In this document: positions 38,253 to 40,007 of the stretch, in pieces
How positions within the stretch are numbered: position 1 is the stretch's first letter
Layout: each line of letters begins with the position of its first letter
Assembly: GCA_036500205.1 (NCBI GenBank)
Contig: DASYCK010000289.1
Coordinates: forward strand, 1-40,007
Length of the DNA stretch: 40,007 bases
DNA from: DASYCK01 sp036500205
GTDB lineage: Bacteria; Myxococcota_A; Polyangia; Fen-1088
Direction of reading: 5' to 3'
Translations under genes and position numbers: made by a program
The notes under the pieces: model-generated
What the model was told of the DNA's origin: nothing
Database searches by the model: none
The model's input: only the letters and a program-made list of their open reading frames with translations

Positions 38253-39407
38253 ATGCGGCGGCTCGATGCCGAACGATACCGACTGGCCCTGCTCGTCTTC
38301 GTCCTCGCGCTGGCGAGCGGCGGGGCGAGCTGTACCAAGACTTGGGTACTGGGAGGCGACCTCGGCGCCGGCGGAGCCGGCGGCGAAATCGCGATCGGCG
38401 GCGGGGGCTCGTCGGGAAGCTCGGGCTTTTTCGGGCAAGGGGGAAAAGGTGGCTCGGGCAGCGGAGGCCACGGCTGCGCGTGCACGACCACGGGGCGCCT
38501 CCGCTACGACATTCCCACCTCGGACATGATCTTCGTGGTGGGCCGCAACCAGTCGATGTCGACGAAGTTCGGCGACAACGGAACCCGCATGACCGCGGTA
38601 CAGTCGGTCGTGCACGCCGCGACGACGGCGAACCAGGACGCCGTCAACTTCGGCTTTCAAGATTTTCCTTCGCTGAACGGCTGTTCGAACGGGACTACCT
38701 GCTGCCCGTCCACCGACATTCCGGTCTATCCCAGCCCGCTCAACGCGGGAGCCATCGACGGAGCATTCCGAATGTGCGGCCCGGGCCCGTCCGTCAACGG
38801 GTGTGTCGCCCAGAACGATTCTCGCTCGGTGGCTCAGGCCCTGAGCTCGGCCGGCGATCTCTTCGGCGCCCCCCGGGACATTCCCAACGACCGCTACGTG
38901 GTCTTGATCACGGACGGGCCCCCCGGTTGCGTCACGGACGACCCGCAGCAGGCATGCTCGTCGGCGTTGAAGGTCCTCTCGTCTTGGGCTCACTCCTCCA
39001 TCAAGACCTACGTCATCGGGATCGGAGACGCCGCGCAGGACCAGCAGTGTCTGCAGAGCATCGCCTTGATGGGGCAAGCCTCGACGAATCTGTTCGACGT
39101 CGCTGACCCTTCGTCGCTGACGAAGGCGATCAATCAGATCGTCGACTCCGCCGCGGCCGCGGCGTGCACCGTCGAGCTGCTCACCAGCCCCAGCGATCCC
39201 ATGTTGGTTTCCGTCTTTTTGCAGGGTCGGGAGCTCTGCTACGACCCGACCGGAAGATCAGGGTGGAGCTACCCCAGCTACCCCTCCCCCATGCGCATCG
39301 AGATCAACGGCGCCGATTGCGCGGCCGTGCAGGCGGCGCCGCAGCCGCTCGATCTCGTCGTCTCGACCGGATGCCTGTCGTGCAACACATCATTATCGTG
39401 TCCGTGA
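38253..39407 (+). CDS. Lipoprotein with von Willebrand A-like domain and degenerate MIDAS
   Basis: A 384-residue lipoprotein with lipobox GGASC (Cys27). A Gly/Ser-rich spacer (residues about 34-75, GGSSGSSGFFGQGGKGGSGS) precedes a VWA-like domain (about 90-300). The first MIDAS motif should read D-x-S-x-S but is GRNQS (Gly97, Asn99, Ser101); the later TDG motif (VVLITDGPPG) is kept. Twelve or more Cys residues in the domain and tail suggest disulfides. It lies 13 bases after the FecR gene. A purine tract GGGAG ends two bases before the ATG, closer than usual. It may be a cell-surface adhesion or matrix protein. Metal binding cannot be assumed. Confidence 0.82.
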   Translation: MRRLDAERYRLALLVFVLALASGGASCTKTWVLGGDLGAGGAGGEIAIGGGGSSGSSGFFGQGGKGGSGSGGHGCACTTTGRLRYDIPTSDMIFVVGRNQSMSTKFGDNGTRMTAVQSVVHAATTANQDAVNFGFQDFPSLNGCSNGTTCCPSTDIPVYPSPLNAGAIDGAFRMCGPGPSVNGCVAQNDSRSVAQALSSAGDLFGAPRDIPNDRYVVLITDGPPGCVTDDPQQACSSALKVLSSWAHSSIKTYVIGIGDAAQDQQCLQSIALMGQASTNLFDVADPSSLTKAINQIVDSAAAAACTVELLTSPSDPMLVSVFLQGRELCYDPTGRSGWSYPSYPSPMRIEINGADCAAVQAAPQPLDLVVSTGCLSCNTSLSCP

Positions 39408-39480
39408 AGGTCGCTTTTTTAATGAGGACGCTCACACGGGACCACCTACCCGACCAGTTCAAACCCTCGGGAGGTTTTCC

Positions 39481-40007
39481 ATGCGTCTGCGCTCGGTATC
39501 AAAAAAGACCGTTACAACGTGGTTCGTAACACTTTGCGGTGTTGCGGTTCTGTCCATCTTCGGCGTGCCCGGTTGCGGTAGCGACGGCGGCGGAGATAGC
39601 ACCCCAGACGCGGGAGGCTCGGGCGGCGAGACCGGTTCGGGCGGCAATACGGCGACCGGCTCGGGTGGTGCGACGACGACCGGCTCGGGCGGCGCGACCA
39701 CCACGACCGGCTCGGGTGGCGCGACGACGACCGGCTCGGGCGGAGAATCCGGCTCCGGTGGTCGCGTCGGTGGCGGCGGAGCGACGGGCCTGGGTGGCCG
39801 CACAGGTGGTGGCGGCGGCCGCGTCGGCGGTGGCGGCGCGGTCGGTAGCGGCGGTCGCACGGGCAACGGCGGCGAAGTCGGCGGCGGCGGCCGTACTGGC
39901 GGCGGCGGTCGTACCGGCGGCGGCGGTCGTACTGGCGGCGGCGGCGAGACCGCCGGCGGCGGTCGTACCGGCGGCGGCGGTCGTACCGGCGGCGGCGGTC
40001 GTACCGG
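39481..40007 (+). CDS. Gly-rich lipoprotein (3' end beyond window)
   Basis: At least 175 codons, open at the right edge. The ATG follows GGGAGG by six bases, a strong ribosome site. The signal peptide ends in lipobox FGVPGC (Cys32). The next part is low-complexity: GSGG/ATTTGSGG blocks (about residues 45-95), then GGRVGGGGA, and a run of GGGGRT units. The functional domain, if any, lies beyond the window. Comparable linkers precede the expansin and VWA domains in this window, so an exported domain on a long linker is likely. Confidence 0.85.
   Translation, partial: MRLRSVSKKTVTTWFVTLCGVAVLSIFGVPGCGSDGGGDSTPDAGGSGGETGSGGNTATGSGGATTTGSGGATTTTGSGGATTTGSGGESGSGGRVGGGGATGLGGRTGGGGGRVGGGGAVGSGGRTGNGGEVGGGGRTGGGGRTGGGGRTGGGGETAGGGRTGGGGRTGGGGRT
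39880..40005 (+). repeat. 18-bp tandem repeat encoding GGGGRT
   Basis: Seven consecutive 18-bp units from 39880 (39880-39897, 39898-39915 and so on) encode GGGGRT. The fourth reads GGGGET and the fifth AGGGRT. Third-base changes (ccgtact, tcgtacc) separate the copies, so the array is old or under amino-acid selection. It continues past the window edge. Confidence 0.9.

Noticed and set aside
39880..40007. Regular 18-bp repeats considered as a CRISPR array
   Set aside because: There are no unique spacers. The units abut, keep the reading frame and encode GGGGRT.

Overview
The window is a high-GC stretch (about 70% by eye) of a bacterial chromosome, most likely from a myxobacterium-like lineage (Myxococcota, Polyangia type). 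The pointers are several secreted lipoproteins with long Gly/Ser (GSGG, GGGGRT) linkers, a lipid-anchored bacterial expansin, an ECF sigma factor/FecR/von Willebrand lipoprotein cluster, and Gram-negative envelope genes (OmpA lipoprotein, porin, SurA-like chaperones). I see no tRNA, rRNA, CRISPR array, transposase or origin.

Layout. 1-2315 (minus): a GT39/ArnT-type membrane glycosyltransferase cut by the left edge, and a Bcp peroxiredoxin whose stop overlaps the glycosyltransferase start. 2502-5469 (plus): expansin lipoprotein, BT1-type transporter, ankyrin protein. 5515-10946 (minus): Tat-exported dienelactone hydrolase, trypsin-like lipoprotein, YvlD-like membrane protein, OmpA lipoprotein, and a fusion of a protease-like and a DsbA-like domain that both lack catalytic residues. 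11066-14159 (plus): rhomboid protease and two parvulin-type foldases coupled by an ATGA overlap. 14160-14531 has no gene but holds a widespread type of palindromic repeat and a 190-bp element bounded by 34-bp inverted repeats. 14532-20675 (minus): gltB-gltD, glutamate synthase. 20841-22687 (minus): a lower-GC AAA ATPase plus TOPRIM/RloB-like gene pair resembling ATPase-nuclease phage-defence modules, inserted between gltB and thrC. 22772-26745: thrC and a bifunctional aspartate kinase-homoserine dehydrogenase, divergent. 26819-28054 (minus): outer-membrane porin sharing a bidirectional terminator with the kinase gene. 28265-32709 (minus): pyruvate carboxylase then ribokinase. 32825-33520 (minus): unrecognised 231-residue protein. 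33608-40007 (plus): aminotransferase, outer-membrane-like protein, ECF sigma factor, FecR/TPR protein, von Willebrand lipoprotein, and a Gly-rich lipoprotein cut by the right edge.

How genes work together. GltBD assimilates ammonia; the aspartate kinase-homoserine dehydrogenase and ThrC make threonine; pyruvate carboxylase supplies the oxaloacetate from which aspartate is made. The minus cluster at 5.5-11 kb and the foldase pair are envelope or periplasm functions. The 35.9-40 kb cluster looks like a surface-regulation unit of sigma factor, membrane FecR/TPR protein and exported lipoproteins.

The two signals most worth attention are (i) five genes without a Shine-Dalgarno sequence that all carry a TAnnnT hexamer exactly six bases before the start codon, suggesting leaderless transcripts, and (ii) the ATPase/TOPRIM-like pair, whose promoter shows the same arrangement.
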